A DNA stretch of 64,000 nt from Histoplasma ohiense (Eukaryota > Ascomycota > Eurotiomycetes > Onygenales > Ajellomycetaceae): contig JAEVHH010000002.1 in NCBI GenBank assembly GCA_017607445.1, forward strand, positions 7,656,001 through 7,720,000. Reading direction: 5' to 3'. The position numbers and the translations under genes were made by a program. Positions 45,685-56,369 of this stretch are shown here, piece after piece. The notes beneath the pieces were generated by a model. It was not told where the DNA came from, ran no database searches, and was given only the letters and a program-made list of their open reading frames with translations. The number at the start of each line of letters is the position of its first letter. Position 1 is the first letter of the stretch.

Positions 45685-48076
45685 ATGGATAAGCTCCAAA
45701 GGCAGCCGCTGGGTTCTCTGTTGACCAAGATTAGAAAGGTTTGTTAACAGATAGCAGCCGTGGAATAGGTTCGTTCGGACTGACTTTTATCTATTCTACC
45801 TAGTCCCGCGTGTTTTTAGTTGGTGCAGGCGGCATTGGTTGTGAGCTGCTGAAAAACCTAGTCCTTACTGGTTTCGGAGAAATCCACATCGTAGACCTCG
45901 ACACAATAGATCTCAGCAATCTGAACAGACAGTTCCTCTTCAGACAAGAACACATAAAAAAACCAAAGTCATTAGTATGTATTGTTCATCTTATCGTGCT
46001 TGCATCATAGCTAACCTTATACTTTCTCGCTATCCAGGTCGCAAAAGAAGTCGCTAGCAAGTTCCGGCGAGACGTATCCCTCCACGCGTATCATGCCAAT
46101 ATCAAAGATCCACAATTCAATGTTGAATTCTTTGAGTCGTTCGATATCGTGTTCAATGCATTGGACAATCTAGATGCGCGCAGATACGTCAATCGCATGT
46201 GCCTAGCGGCAAACGTTCCTCTGATTGAGAGCGGCACCACAGGGTTTAACGGTCAGGTGCAGGTCATAAAAAAGGTAGATATACGGTGATTTCTTATCGT
46301 GGGCGTAATGGCTTACACTTGGTAGGGACGTACTGAGTGTTATGACTGCAATGCGAAACAAGTGCCCAAGTCATTCCCAGTTTGCACGATACGGAGTACT
46401 CCCAGCCAATCCATACATTGCATAGTTTGGGCAAAGAGCTATCTACTACCGTGAGCCTCTTTTTATCTTGATGGTAGCTATTTTGAACTAAGCTAACAAC
46501 AAGTTACTAGAGAGCTGTTTGGGGAAAGTGAAAGCGATCCAGAGGAGTTCGACCATTCTGAGGATGCCGAAAATGGTATACCCGTTCTTGGAACACCTAT
46601 AATTCATTCTTCCTGAACACTGACGTATTTCCTTTTCAGCGGAGGAGATTCAAAATTTGCAAAGAGAGGCTCAAGCGTTGCTATCCATTCGCCAATCAAT
46701 GGGATCTGATGGATTTGCCGAAAAAGTGTTCACAAAAGTCTTCAATGAGGATGTAGACCGCCTACGGAAGATGCAGGACATGTGGAAAACTAGGAAACCG
46801 CCCCAGCCTCTATCATTTGATCCCCTTCAGCAAGAAGCGACCGCAGTGGACTCAACTATTTGTTCGGATGACCAGAAGATTTGGAGCCTGGTAGAAAATT
46901 TCGCAGTCTTCAAAGACAGGTACTGCTATCTCTTTCGGTGCTTACAGATATTTTAAAGAGCGAGGAACTAACATTATATAGCCTTGGTCGTCTTTCAAGG
47001 AGGCTGCAGGAGCTCGAAGCTGCAGTTACAGATGGATATAAACCTGTGATAGCTTTCGATAAGGATGATGTGGACACCCTCGATTTCGTCACGGCAAGCG
47101 CAAATCTCCGATCTTACATATTTGGAATCGAAATGAAATCGAAATTTGAGATAAAACGTGAGTACTGAAACAAGCGTCTCGTCAACTTGGGCACCAATGT
47201 GCTGAACTCCGCGAGCAGAGATGGCTGGGAATATCATACCAGCAATTGCCACGACAAATGCCATGACGGCAGCAATATGTGTTTTACAGGCGTTTAAGGT
47301 ACTGAAGGACGAATATGACAAAGCAAAAATGGTCAGAGATCCCTTTCGTACATCTCAAACGATTGCTTACGGCGAAATAGGTCTTCCTCGAGCGATCAGG
47401 CGTCCGTGCTATAAATACTGCAAATCTGAGTTCCCCTAACCCTCAGTGTCCAGTCTGCAGCGTAGCGCAAGGAAGGGTTTCCATTGACCTCGAAAGAGCT
47501 ACACTAGACGATTTAGTCCAGGACGTTCTTCGTGGGCAGCTTGGGTATGGCGAAGAGCTCTCAATCAATAACCAGATAGGAACCATCTACGATCCAGATC
47601 TCGATGACAACCTGCCGAAGAAACTTAAAGATTTAGGAGTCTCCAATGACAGTTTCCTCACTGTTGTTGATGAGGAGGATGAGAATACCCGAGTGAACCT
47701 GGATTTGCTTGTTTCTGAGAGGTAAGAATATCTATCGTTACTTAAGTCCTTGTTCTACTGTCTGCGACAAATCTAATTGTTATTTAGACCGTCCACTGAC
47801 CCAACCACACAACCCATTTCTTTACCATCCAAACCTGACATTCCCAGAAAACCGCAGCTTGATATGGATTTAAATACGAACGGCGCCACTTCTACTACTA
47901 ACGGAACTGCCACGGGAAAACGGAAGCGCGAAGCAGACGAAAATCCAGACGATAAAGAAGATAAACCGACAAAGCGCCTTGCGACAATGTCCGTGGCGGA
48001 TGGTGACGGTGATCTCGCTGAAAAACCTATCATCCTAGAAGATGATTCTGGAACTATTCTGATCGATGAGGACTGA
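45685..48076 (+). CDS. UBA2: SUMO-activating enzyme subunit 2 (Uba2)
   Basis: Ten exons: 45685-45738, 45804-45974, 46038-46274, 46326-46450, 46511-46575, 46640-46919, 46982-47157, 47219-47331, 47381-47721 and 47788-48076, encoding 616 residues. It is the catalytic half of the SUMO E1, paired with Aos1. Visible: nucleotide loop FLVGAGGIGCELLKNLVLTGFG, DLDTIDLSNLNRQFLFR, zinc ligands ECYDC and CPVC, and the thioester Cys at about residue 174 in KSFPVCTIRSTPS. Exon 9 was found by continuity (VFLERSGV...PNPQCPVC) although another frame stays open past exon 8. The ubiquitin-fold domain lies around DLERATLDDLVQDVLRGQLG. The tail has a basic NLS (GKRKRE and KPTKRL) and ends in a SUMO-interacting-motif-like ILEDDSGTILIDED. 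Every junction is GT..AG and keeps frame. Confidence 0.94.
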
Positions 48077-48796
48077 AAATTCAGCCAGTTTGTATGTATT
48101 ATACAAAAGAAATAAATTAAACAAGCGCCATAATATCCAGCGACGCGTAGCATTGCATTCGATCGCAAGTAAGACATATGCAGGCTTCTTCCTCACTCGC
48201 CTTTATCCATCCCAATATCATGGAACAGGTGCCATTTCCGTCTTTTCAGCAACGGAAAGAAAAAGGAAAAAGATGGAAACAAAGCCTGCATCAGAGCGAA
48301 GGATTTATTGTTCCCCTTTCCTCTTTTCTTATACCCCTCTTTTTCTTCTTTGTTTCCCTTTTGCTTTCTTTTCTTTTCTTGATTTGATATTACGTTTATT
48401 TTTGTAATCTTGATCTTCTCGGGGCATATGGCTGGTTAGGCCTTTGGGTATGGATTGGCGGATTTTCATTTTTCATATTTCCTTGCCTCACCTCTGCACT
48501 TTACAAGTTTTCATTGCATTTCTGCGGGTGAATTAGAGTCGGGACTGGTGGGGAAAGGAGATTAGAGAGCTAGTTTTGTGCTCAGTGGTTACACATACTA
48601 TGTTGCTCACGCAGAACGAAGACCAGGACTAAGATGGCTTTACTCCGCCGGGAGATAGACAGTTTTTCAGTAAATCATTGGCCACTGCATCTGCTTGGGC
48701 AGCCCGTTTGACCAAAATCATAAGGCCCAGGGACTTGTGAATCCCATTCAACCGCAATCCCTTGCTCCTCTCCATTGATTATACGACTTTTACTTC
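48077..48796. other. convergent spacer of UBA2 and OAR1
   Basis: 720 bp between two stops, T- and C-rich around 48300-48400. No supported gene; a 113-codon plus frame there is low-complexity. Confidence 0.4.
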
Positions 48797-50199
48797 TCAC
48801 ACCGCACTCAGCCCCCCATCCAGATTCAACACACAGTTATTTGCATATTGATTCGTCGCGAGGAAAACCGCCGCATCGGCAACTTCTTCCACTGTGCCAA
48901 AACGATGCAGCGGAATCGCCTGCAGAGCCTGTTCACTCACTGTCGCTTTTAGATCTTGAGTTAAATTCACTGGCGTTAGCCATGTCCTACACTAAGCAAA
49001 TGACGAAGGAGAAGAGAAGTCAATCATACCATCAACCATCTTCGTCTCGATATACCCCGGCACAATAACATTGGCTCGCAACCTTGCCCATTGCCGTGCG
49101 CCAGCGCTCTCTGCTACAATTGCGCGCGTCAGCGCCACCACGCCTGCCTTCGTGGAAGCGTAAGTCGCGGCTCCAACGCCGCCTTTCGTCGCGTGGAGGG
49201 ATGATATGTTAATTATGCATTTTGTGAAGGAAGTATTATCACCATTGGCATTTGTGAACTTTTGGCGGGAATGGGACCGCATTGCGCGTCGCGCCATGGT
49301 ACGGCAGGCGAAGATTGTACCTTGAAGGTTTGTGTGGATCATGGCAGTGATGTCCTCGTCCTTAGCTATGGGGAGGAGAGAGGTGTAGGAGATTCCAGCG
49401 GCGTTAATGAGGATGTCGACCGTGTCCTGTAGAGTGATTTTATGTTTGTATTTGGGACTATATAGAAAAGGGAGATTTTCTTTTCTTTTTTTTTCTTTTT
49501 TGCTTATGGAAAGAAGAAATGTATAATATATACCATTAGTTTTTTAATCTCATCACCCCAGAATGCCGGGTTCCCAACATCCCCAACGGCAAGTGTGAAG
49601 TGTTGACCGATGTGAGATATTTCACAGTCCTTCGCAGCCGCAATGCTGACTTCGCGCGGTTGATCGTGTATCACGTTATCATATTCTATACTTTGGACGG
49701 GCCGGGTCGCCCTTTCTGCTGTGTCGTGAATATCCACACTGTCATTTTGCGGGAGGTTGTCGTGGGATGTTAATGGAAATTCTCCTTCTAACTCCCTCAC
49801 AGCGTCTCTTAGTCTTTTCTTGCTCCTCCCGACAAGAATCACCTTTTCTGCTCCCTCGCGTAAAAATCGTTCTGCAATTGCAAAGCCAATGCCGGATGAG
49901 CCGCCTGTAACCATACAGGTTAACCCGTTGAGTGGCGGTTGATAAGGAAGCTGCTTCGAGATCCGGTGGGACAAGCTTGAAACACTGACCCTGTCACGAC
50001 TCGTCGAGAAGCTTCTGGAGAGCTGTGGCTGTCGTAAGAGACAAGATGTTGGACCAACTAACCACCCCCGAGCGATTGCATGTCGCCGTTGAGTATGTAA
50101 CGAACATGTCACTGCCCGGGTGCGAGGATCTAGGAAGCCGTTAGATAACACCCCGCGTGGCTGGAGCCGTGAAGGCAATCGAGAGAGGCCCAGAAGCAT
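48797..50199 (-). CDS. OAR1: mitochondrial 3-oxoacyl-[ACP] reductase-like short-chain dehydrogenase
   Basis: Exons 50199-49534, 49426-49030 and 48969-48797 encode 411 residues (phases 0 and 1). The first 70 residues are Arg/Ser-rich with almost no acidic residues and include SRSFSTSRDR, fitting a mitochondrial presequence. The Rossmann motif TGGSSGIGFA is near residue 98, NAAGIS in exon 2, and the catalytic Ser-Tyr-Lys as INISS and YASTK (Tyr about 311, Lys about 315). The C-terminus GTVEEVADAAVFLATNQYA and LNLDGGLSAV is typical of FabG-type reductases. The function is probably the NADPH-dependent reduction step of mitochondrial type II fatty acid synthesis, which supplies lipoate. An insert of roughly 70 residues after VRELEGEF is unusual for FabG. 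Another SDR substrate cannot be excluded. Confidence 0.83.
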
Positions 50200-50593
50200 T
50201 GTGATAAATTTCTCAACAATAATATATTATTGGAGCGTTAGATAATAGTTCCTAGGTGTTCGAGTTAGTTAATGGTGAAATTCAAGGGATACTGGTGTGA
50301 GTCGCCTGCCACTTGCCGGTCCATTTGAATATATATATAAACTTGAGTCAATGTAAGCATAGATTATCTTTCCACTTGATTGATTGTCCTAGATTGGGAT
50401 TGCTTCGTTGAGCTTTCGATGCTCACAAGATAGTAGGAATTTAGTGCATCTGAGCACAAAATTTCCACAACCATCCGTGGAGATAAATTGGACCGCTAGA
50501 TAAATTTATAATAAAACTACTAAAATAACATCCGGGTTGAAAAGAAAGGAAAAAGAAAAAAAAAAAAAAAAGAGATACCAACTTCAAAAAGCA
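50200..50593. other. intergenic spacer
   Basis: 394 bp between OAR1 and the tRNA gene, with an A-rich tract near 50545-50575, immediately past the 3' end of the tRNA. On the minus strand that tract reads as a T-run, which could serve as the Pol III terminator. Confidence 0.45.
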
Positions 50594-50698
50594 TGGACAA
50601 TCAGGGAATCGAACCCTGGACCACCCCCATCGCTCCTTCCCAATTCGGAATTAGGAAGAGGATGCTAAGGGGGTATTATACCACTAAACCAATTGCCC
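50594..50698 (-). tRNA. tRNA-Ala(AGC) with a 33-nt intron
   Basis: Read on the minus strand from 50698. Acceptor GGGCAAT pairs with ATTGTCC and includes the G3-U70 pair that defines alanine tRNAs. The D arm is GTTT-AGTGGTA-TAAT, with GGTTTAGTGG close to an A box. The anticodon stem CCCCC pairs with GGGGG, with loop TTAGCAT giving anticodon AGC. The T arm is CAGGG-TTCGATT-CCCTG, a good B box. A 33-nt intron lies between positions 37 and 38, the canonical place, so maturation needs the Sen54-containing endonuclease also encoded here. The mature length is 72 nt plus the discriminator. The D stem is weak (a T-T mismatch), which lowers confidence slightly. Confidence 0.88.
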
Positions 50699-50830
50699 TG
50701 TTTTTGTTGCAGGAGAGCACATGACACCAGAAGATATCCATATCATTAGTCGCTTAAACATAAGCTTAAAATGGAGCCTCAACATCAATCAATATGCCTA
50801 CATATCTATTTTATAGTAACTAACCATCTA

Positions 50831-50858
50831 ACCAGCACCAGCACCAGCACCAGCACCA
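50831..50858. repeat. (ACCAGC)n hexanucleotide repeat
   Basis: Nearly five tandem copies about 80-105 bp upstream of the elongin C start. Confidence 0.8.
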
Positions 50859-50935
50859 AGATGGATCTACCACTGTTTTAGGCGTTTCATCTCAGTTTTT
50901 GCTACCTATATAATCCCGCGCATACTCCCACGGTC

Positions 50936-51477
50936 ATGTCCGCCAAACAGACCCCATCGGAGTACGTCACTCTTGCTTCCAAAGATGGCTTCGAATTCAT
51001 AATCCCCCGGACCGCCGCCTGCGTGTCTGGCACCATACGGCGAATGCTAGATCCAGCAAGTGAGATATCATTTCACCCATGCCGCCCTGTACCAATTCAT
51101 ATCTTCATACCTAACCTTGTTTAACTAGGCAACTTTTCTGAAGCCGCCACTGGCCGCTGTGTTTTCGAGAACATGAAGTTTGTTGTTTCCCTCTTCTTGC
51201 CCATGTTGAAACCGGCCTTGGCGCGTTTTTAGAGCCAAGGGGCAAAAAGCATCACGCTGACAGACAGCTTACAGTGGAGTCGTGCTTGAGAAAGTGTGTG
51301 AATATCTCCTTTACAATGAACGGAATAAGGGCCAGAGCAACGTACCAGACATGGAGTTCCCACTCGAGCTGTGTCTGGAGTTACTAATTGCAGCCGATTA
51401 TTTAGACAGTAGGTTCCTGTTTCCCGCCTATATTGATAGATGATAGGTGGGGTGGCTAACTGTTGGATTTAGCATGA
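50936..51477 (+). CDS. ELC1: elongin C
   Basis: Four exons: 50936-51059, 51129-51177, 51275-51408 and 51473-51477, encoding 103 residues. The Skp1/BTB-like fold is recognised from EYVTLASKDGFEFIIPRTAACVSGTIRRML, NFSEAATGRCVFENM, GVVLEKVCEYLLY and the C-terminal FPLELCLELLIAADYLDT, described piecewise. Elongin C bridges elongin A or F-box-like adaptors to cullin 3-type ligases and acts in Pol II turnover. The last exon is only CATGA: joined to the A of exon 3 it gives ACA (Thr) then TGA, matching the usual LAADYLD end. Without that splice the frame would add 12 residues ending in YIDR. TATATAA occurs at 50907-50913, very close to the ATG, so the leader may be short or the true TATA lies elsewhere. 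Confidence 0.88.
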
Positions 51478-52158
51478 GGTGAGGCGCAGTATATGTGAAT
51501 ATTCGTCCTTTTCGTGGAAAAACGGGAAGCCGGCGCAGGCGTTATCAGGCGTTATCAGGCGTTCTCATACGGAGGATAGTTATAGAAACCCAGCTTAAGT
51601 ACAATAAAATGAGGTGTTAGATTCACGGGGCACAAATATAAAATGGGAATTGGCTTCGCATCGAGTGTTCTTGACGCTATCAATCGCGTATTATCCCATC
51701 AACGCATCACGTTCCTTCTGACCAAATCCACGTACAATTTGCGACGCTTTGCCCATAGATTGAAACGTCTAATATTGCAATGGGAAGATTGACCTGGTTT
51801 ATCTCCAAGCCGATTTGGTGTGTCTTACTCCGTCAGGTAAAGGCAAAACATATGCATCGTTCAGACCAAGTCAAACTGCCGGCTCACATAGCTAGATATC
51901 CTGTAGCAAAAAGGGAATCGCTTGGTGGTACGTTTGGGGGGCTTTCGAGATCATATATGATTTTTCTCATTTTCTACGTTTCCGGCGGCTCTATACAGCC
52001 CCACAAAGACTTTGTATCTATGTTACATTCCTTGCCATATCGATGAGATTACATATCCTCAAATCTCTGACCTCTTGCTTTCTCCAGTCGTAATGATTTA
52101 AAAGAAGAAGAGGGAAGAAAAAAAGCCAACCAAAAAGACCTCCTTGATCACAACTTTT
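51478..52158. other. convergent spacer of ELC1 and SEN54
   Basis: 681 bp between two stops. Tandem GCGTTATCAG copies lie at about 51539-51562. An 88-codon plus frame (51780-52046) has no domain. Confidence 0.4.
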
Positions 52159-53862
52159 CTATCTCCTACGCTCACGGCCACCACCAGCACGGCCATTTTG
52201 CCCTCCCCTCCCTCCTCGCCCTCGCCCTCCCCCCTTATTCCCACTGGGCGCACTCTTCTCATAAACCCGCACCCCACCAAAACCGGCATCCGCCACCCTC
52301 AAAAAACTCACAACCCCCTGGTCCACCACCGCCAAGATTACATTCCGCCACCCATGCCGTAGCCGCATATACGTCAGCCGTTCCATCTTCTCGCCGTGCG
52401 GCGGGTCGAACGGAGTGCTTTCCAACAGCGCTGATAACTCGTGGAGAGTGGGAAGGGTAGGGTTGCGGCGGGAGTCGATGACGGCGAGGCGGAAGTCAGG
52501 GGTTCCTGGAGTAGATTTGCGGAAGGGGGTGGAGGGTTTGTAGACGTAGTAAGCCAGGCGGTAGGGGGGCGTAGTGTGTTTGGGCGAAGTGGGTTCGGGG
52601 TGCTCTGGGTTATGGGCTGTGATTATAGAGAGGGCGCGGTAAATATCATCTGTAAAGGGGGGGGGTTAAATATGTGGTCAGGGCTGATGATTTTTGGTGG
52701 ATTTCTAGGGCTAGGATGTGGTTTTGGGTTTATGACGCACGATAGTTACGATGTATACCTAGCCCGATGACGGGCCCGTGGGCTAAGCGTCGTACAGGCC
52801 CGGGTTCAAATAGTGAGTTGAAAAATCGCGTCAGCAAGTTGATTAAACCCCCGCGGCTCTGCTCCATATGTGCACGTATCCCAGCTCCAGTCGTTGCAAC
52901 GGCCGCATCAGTTGCAACCTGATTAACTGCCCTGTTGTCATCATTGCCATCACAGTCATCCCAACTTGGAGCACGAATCACTGCATAACCACCCCTCCTC
53001 AGGTTCGCGTAGACAATATACCGTTGCAATGTTAATCCCCCACGTCCGAGGAAGCATGCGTATGCTGCTTGTAAACTCATTGGGACTCCTCCGTCCACAT
53101 CCTCCACATTTTCTCCATGTTCCGTGACGGCGCTTTTGGCTCCATGTCCTCCCGCCCGCGCAGGCCACCGGATATCCAAGCTGCCCCTTTCCAGCAGGTA
53201 CAGAGCTTCTTCAGGTAGCAGCCACATGCGATTCCACTTATCGGATCGGCCGACGGTCCTAAAATGCTGACCCCGCGGACTGGGGACGCAGACACAGGTG
53301 CTCCTACCGACTCCATGAGGTCGACGGTTTTTCTTTTTCGGAAGCACTATCTGTTCTTCATTTCTATCCTCCACTTTGCAAATTTCCTCCTGTTTCCTTT
53401 CCTCGTTAACTGCTACTTGGCCACCACTTTCCGTATCCGCGCTGTCGGATCCTTCAGCGTGCGCCGGCCTTAACAGCCCCGTCGGACAGTAGATGCCCAC
53501 CACGCGCGTTTTCGGGTTGTGTAGCCTTGGGTATGCGAGCGCATTGTGCATAGCATCGCGCGACGCGGCGAGGACATCGGTCTGGCGTAGTGTCGGGTTT
53601 GGTTCGAAGTCCTTTTCCCCCCGGCGTGGGAGGGAGGCCGGTTGGTTCGGGTCAGGGAGGCTACAGTCATGATGGGTCAGCCAGGAGGGAAATCGAGCTT
53701 GTTTATTTAAAGCTGGAGGTCGTAGTGCCGTGTTACATACAAGGACAGAGAGTTCAGGAAGCGAAAGTCTTGAGTTTCATCGGATAGGTCTTGGTCTATG
53801 TGGGCGGATTGGTCGTGGGAGGAGGGAGGTTGGATGAGGGCATCTTCGTCAGCGTCGGCCAT
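52159..53862 (-). CDS. SEN54: tRNA-splicing endonuclease subunit Sen54
   Basis: Exons 53862-53741, 53660-52759 and 52649-52159 encode 504 residues (phases 2 and 1). Sen54 is the structural partner of Sen2 in the endonuclease that removes tRNA introns. The N-terminal Sen54 domain is clear: DFRFLNSLSF, MHNALAYPRLHNPKTRVVGIY, GQHFRTVGRSDKWNRMWLLPEEALYLLERGSLDIRWP split into pieces, and VPMSLQAAYACFLGRGGLTLQRYIVYANLRRGGYAV. The C-terminal half (YVYKPSTPFRKSTPG, PDFRLAVIDSR, NVILAVVDQGVVSFLRVADAGFG) is the nuclease-like fold without catalytic residues. The last 40 residues are an RG/GGR-rich tail. An insert of acidic and Lys/Arg clusters lies before PSPRGQHF. The second junction joins GPVIGLD to DIYRALS. 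Confidence 0.91.
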
Positions 53863-54318
53863 GGTGCTCTAGTACTGTGGAGTGGATAGATCCTTCGTAG
53901 AGGTGTTTAGCAGACAAAGGTTGATGTAGCTTCGTTTTTGATTCAGCCATCTGTAATTGGGGTTGCGATTGGAAAGAAGAGCTGGTGTCTCTGTAAGACA
54001 GTGAGCTCAAAAAAATCATTTCGATTACGGTGAAAGTTACGTGACGGCCTTATCGATAAGGGAAACAACCATACAACTACTATAACTACTCCGTATACGA
54101 ACGACATTTCTCTCCTATTAGAGATTGCAAATGTCCCACTTTCTTTTAGAGAAGATAATGTGAGACAAATAACGAATTAATTTATCCCATGAATGTAACG
54201 TTTCCTCCTTAATACCATCCTCACCATCTCTGGACCTTCATCTCTCCAGCTCCCCGCCACCCACCAACAAAGCCGTATTGACTCGACACAAGCATCTCCC
54301 ATTGCTTTCATATATCAG
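53863..54318. promoter_or_regulatory. divergent promoter region of SEN54 and a small gene
   Basis: 456-bp spacer between diverging starts. It contains TACTCCGTA at 54087-54095 and TTACGTGACG near 54038-54047, a CRE-like ACGTGA core. Confidence 0.45.
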
Positions 54319-54727
54319 ATGCCCTCTCTTCCACAAGCTGCTTCTCCCAGCGCGACATCGCCGGATCTAATCGCCCAAGTAAGCCTCTGGTGAACTCACG
54401 ATCAGATAACCCTTCCTCCCTTTTTTCCCAATCCATCCCTGTTCGACTCGCTTGGCGCCGTATATCTTAATTATTGCGCCCCTTTCCTAGATATCCGCAA
54501 ATCTGTCCAACACCCTCTCGACCTTCGGGCGTGGCTCTGCTCAGTATGCTGCCGTGCTGGATATGTTGAGAGGGGCTATTCAGGAGCTGGAGATGGAGGG
54601 GGGAGGGGAAGAGACGCAAGATGTTCCCGCTATAAATGGTGGTGGTGATGGTGGTGGTGAAGAAACAGCAATAGTGGATGTTATTGAGGGCCTGAGGAAG
54701 CTATTGGAAAGGGGGTTGAAGGTTTAA
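54319..54727 (+). CDS. small conserved-looking protein of unknown function
   Basis: Exons 54319-54378 and 54491-54727 join in phase 0 (donor GTAAGC after CAA, acceptor CCTAG), giving 98 residues. The first 18 residues are Pro/Ser/Ala-rich; then two predicted helices (DLIAQISANLSNTLSTFGRG and QYAAVLDMLRGAIQELEMEG) and a C-terminal helix VDVIEGLRKLLERGLK are linked by a Gly/Glu-rich loop with GGDGGG. The helical, coiled-coil-prone layout and good splice signals suggest a small complex subunit, but I cannot name a family. It is divergent from SEN54. Confidence 0.55.
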
Positions 54728-56369
54728 TATCTCAATGTCTTATGAAGAACGATGATGAATGATGATGACATTTTGGCTTTTTCTTTTTTCGTCTTTATCC
54801 CCCCTACTTTTATTGTTTTCACGCATTTCAGGAGGAATGCGAAGTAAGAGAAAATGATGTAGGACCAAAAAAAAATGAGATATACATAAAGACTAAAAAC
54901 ATAAAAAATAATTTTATTGAACTCGCTTCCCATGTTCTCTCTTGTCCGTCCAGATTCTGCAGCTAACTCCTTTGAAAATGGTCATAACGTTGACATAGAT
55001 ACAGACATACGCGCGGGCATGGCGTTCACATCCAGATCCATTTCTTTATAAGATGAAATAAGAGTACATAAACCAAGGGGCGAGGGAAAGTTCCCAAGAT
55101 GATACGGAGATGTGGAGCAGGTAAATAGAGGTTAAAGCGGTAAGGTCACAACTTGTAGCATTGGGAAGGGGGTGAGAAAATGTTTGAATGCAGTTGCAGA
55201 GAAAAAAATGAAAAGTGAAAAAAAAAAAAAAAAAAAAAAAAAAAATTCAATGAAGGTCTTCCACCAGGGTGTGGGATTGAAACGAAAAAAAATGGATATA
55301 CTGGAATAGGGTAGAACATGGGAGAAACATCAAAAAATAAAAAAATAAAAAAAATAAAAGAGGTTTAGGAAAAATCAGAACCAATATTCAAGCGCCTGGA
55401 CCCCGCTCCCATTTCATATTCCATCCCATCACAAAGTAAAGCAGGAGGATGAAGAAAAACATGACGAAAGAAAAGAAACCACCGAATAGCTAACAGATGC
55501 CAATCGCAAAAGACCCGAATAGAGCATGTCCATACAAGAACTCCAACACACTCCAATGCCAGTACCGAAAAAAATAAAATAAAATAAAATAAAGAAGCAA
55601 AACAAACAAAGTGGGAAATATGTCCAAATAATGTTTCCCTCCTAGTTTCCCAGCCAGGTCCCCGTGACTAAATACTATGAGATCCTGGCATAACTACTCC
55701 AGCCGCATTTGAATGAGAAATCAAGGGTGAAACGACAAATAGAACAAAATCAACAACAGGAATGTTGATGAGAGAAAGGGGTACGAATCGATGTGACACC
55801 TGCTGGAGACCTTTTATTATGTAGACAGCCAGCGAGCCGCAACACAAGGTTGGGATTAACAGGATACGAGTTTTGTTCGAAGGTGACCGATTGGAAGGTC
55901 TTTCTCCAGATCGACGAATCCCGAGAGATACGGAGGGGGAAGGTGGGAAATGTAAAAATTGAAACATGCAAAGGGGATGGATCCACGGACAAGTTCATAA
56001 TCGTAAGTATATAGATAGATGAGTTTGAATAAAGGTGTAAAAAGGGATGTCCCATATCTTCCGAATGGTTGGAGACAGGCATTTGTCTTCGTTTTGAATG
56101 TCATGGCAAATTGATATTCCCGCCGTTCTGTTATTCGCTGGCTGCGCTGTATGTTACTTTTCTAAGACATTATTTTACTCTTTCGGAATATCTGAAATTT
56201 GTTCGTTTGCGAGACGTGCATGAGTGGAAGGGATACACGATATAATCCTGCTGACAAGATGAAAAGAGTAAAAGCCAGATGGACGATCGATCTGGGCCAA
56301 GAATAATGGTCATCTATATATAAATAGATGAAATCTCGCCTCGGGGGTGGCGACAAATCGAAATGCTGG
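54728..56369. other. intergenic region, A-rich
   Basis: 1.6 kb between convergent genes with A-runs at about 55219-55245 and 55327-55361 and TAAAA tandem units at 55571-55592. Short frames overlap on both strands. No gene is supported. Confidence 0.4.

Noticed and set aside
46390..46398. Copy of the TACGGAGTA nonamer
   Set aside because: It encodes part of the conserved IRST after the Uba2 catalytic Cys, so it is explained by protein and not counted with the intergenic copies.
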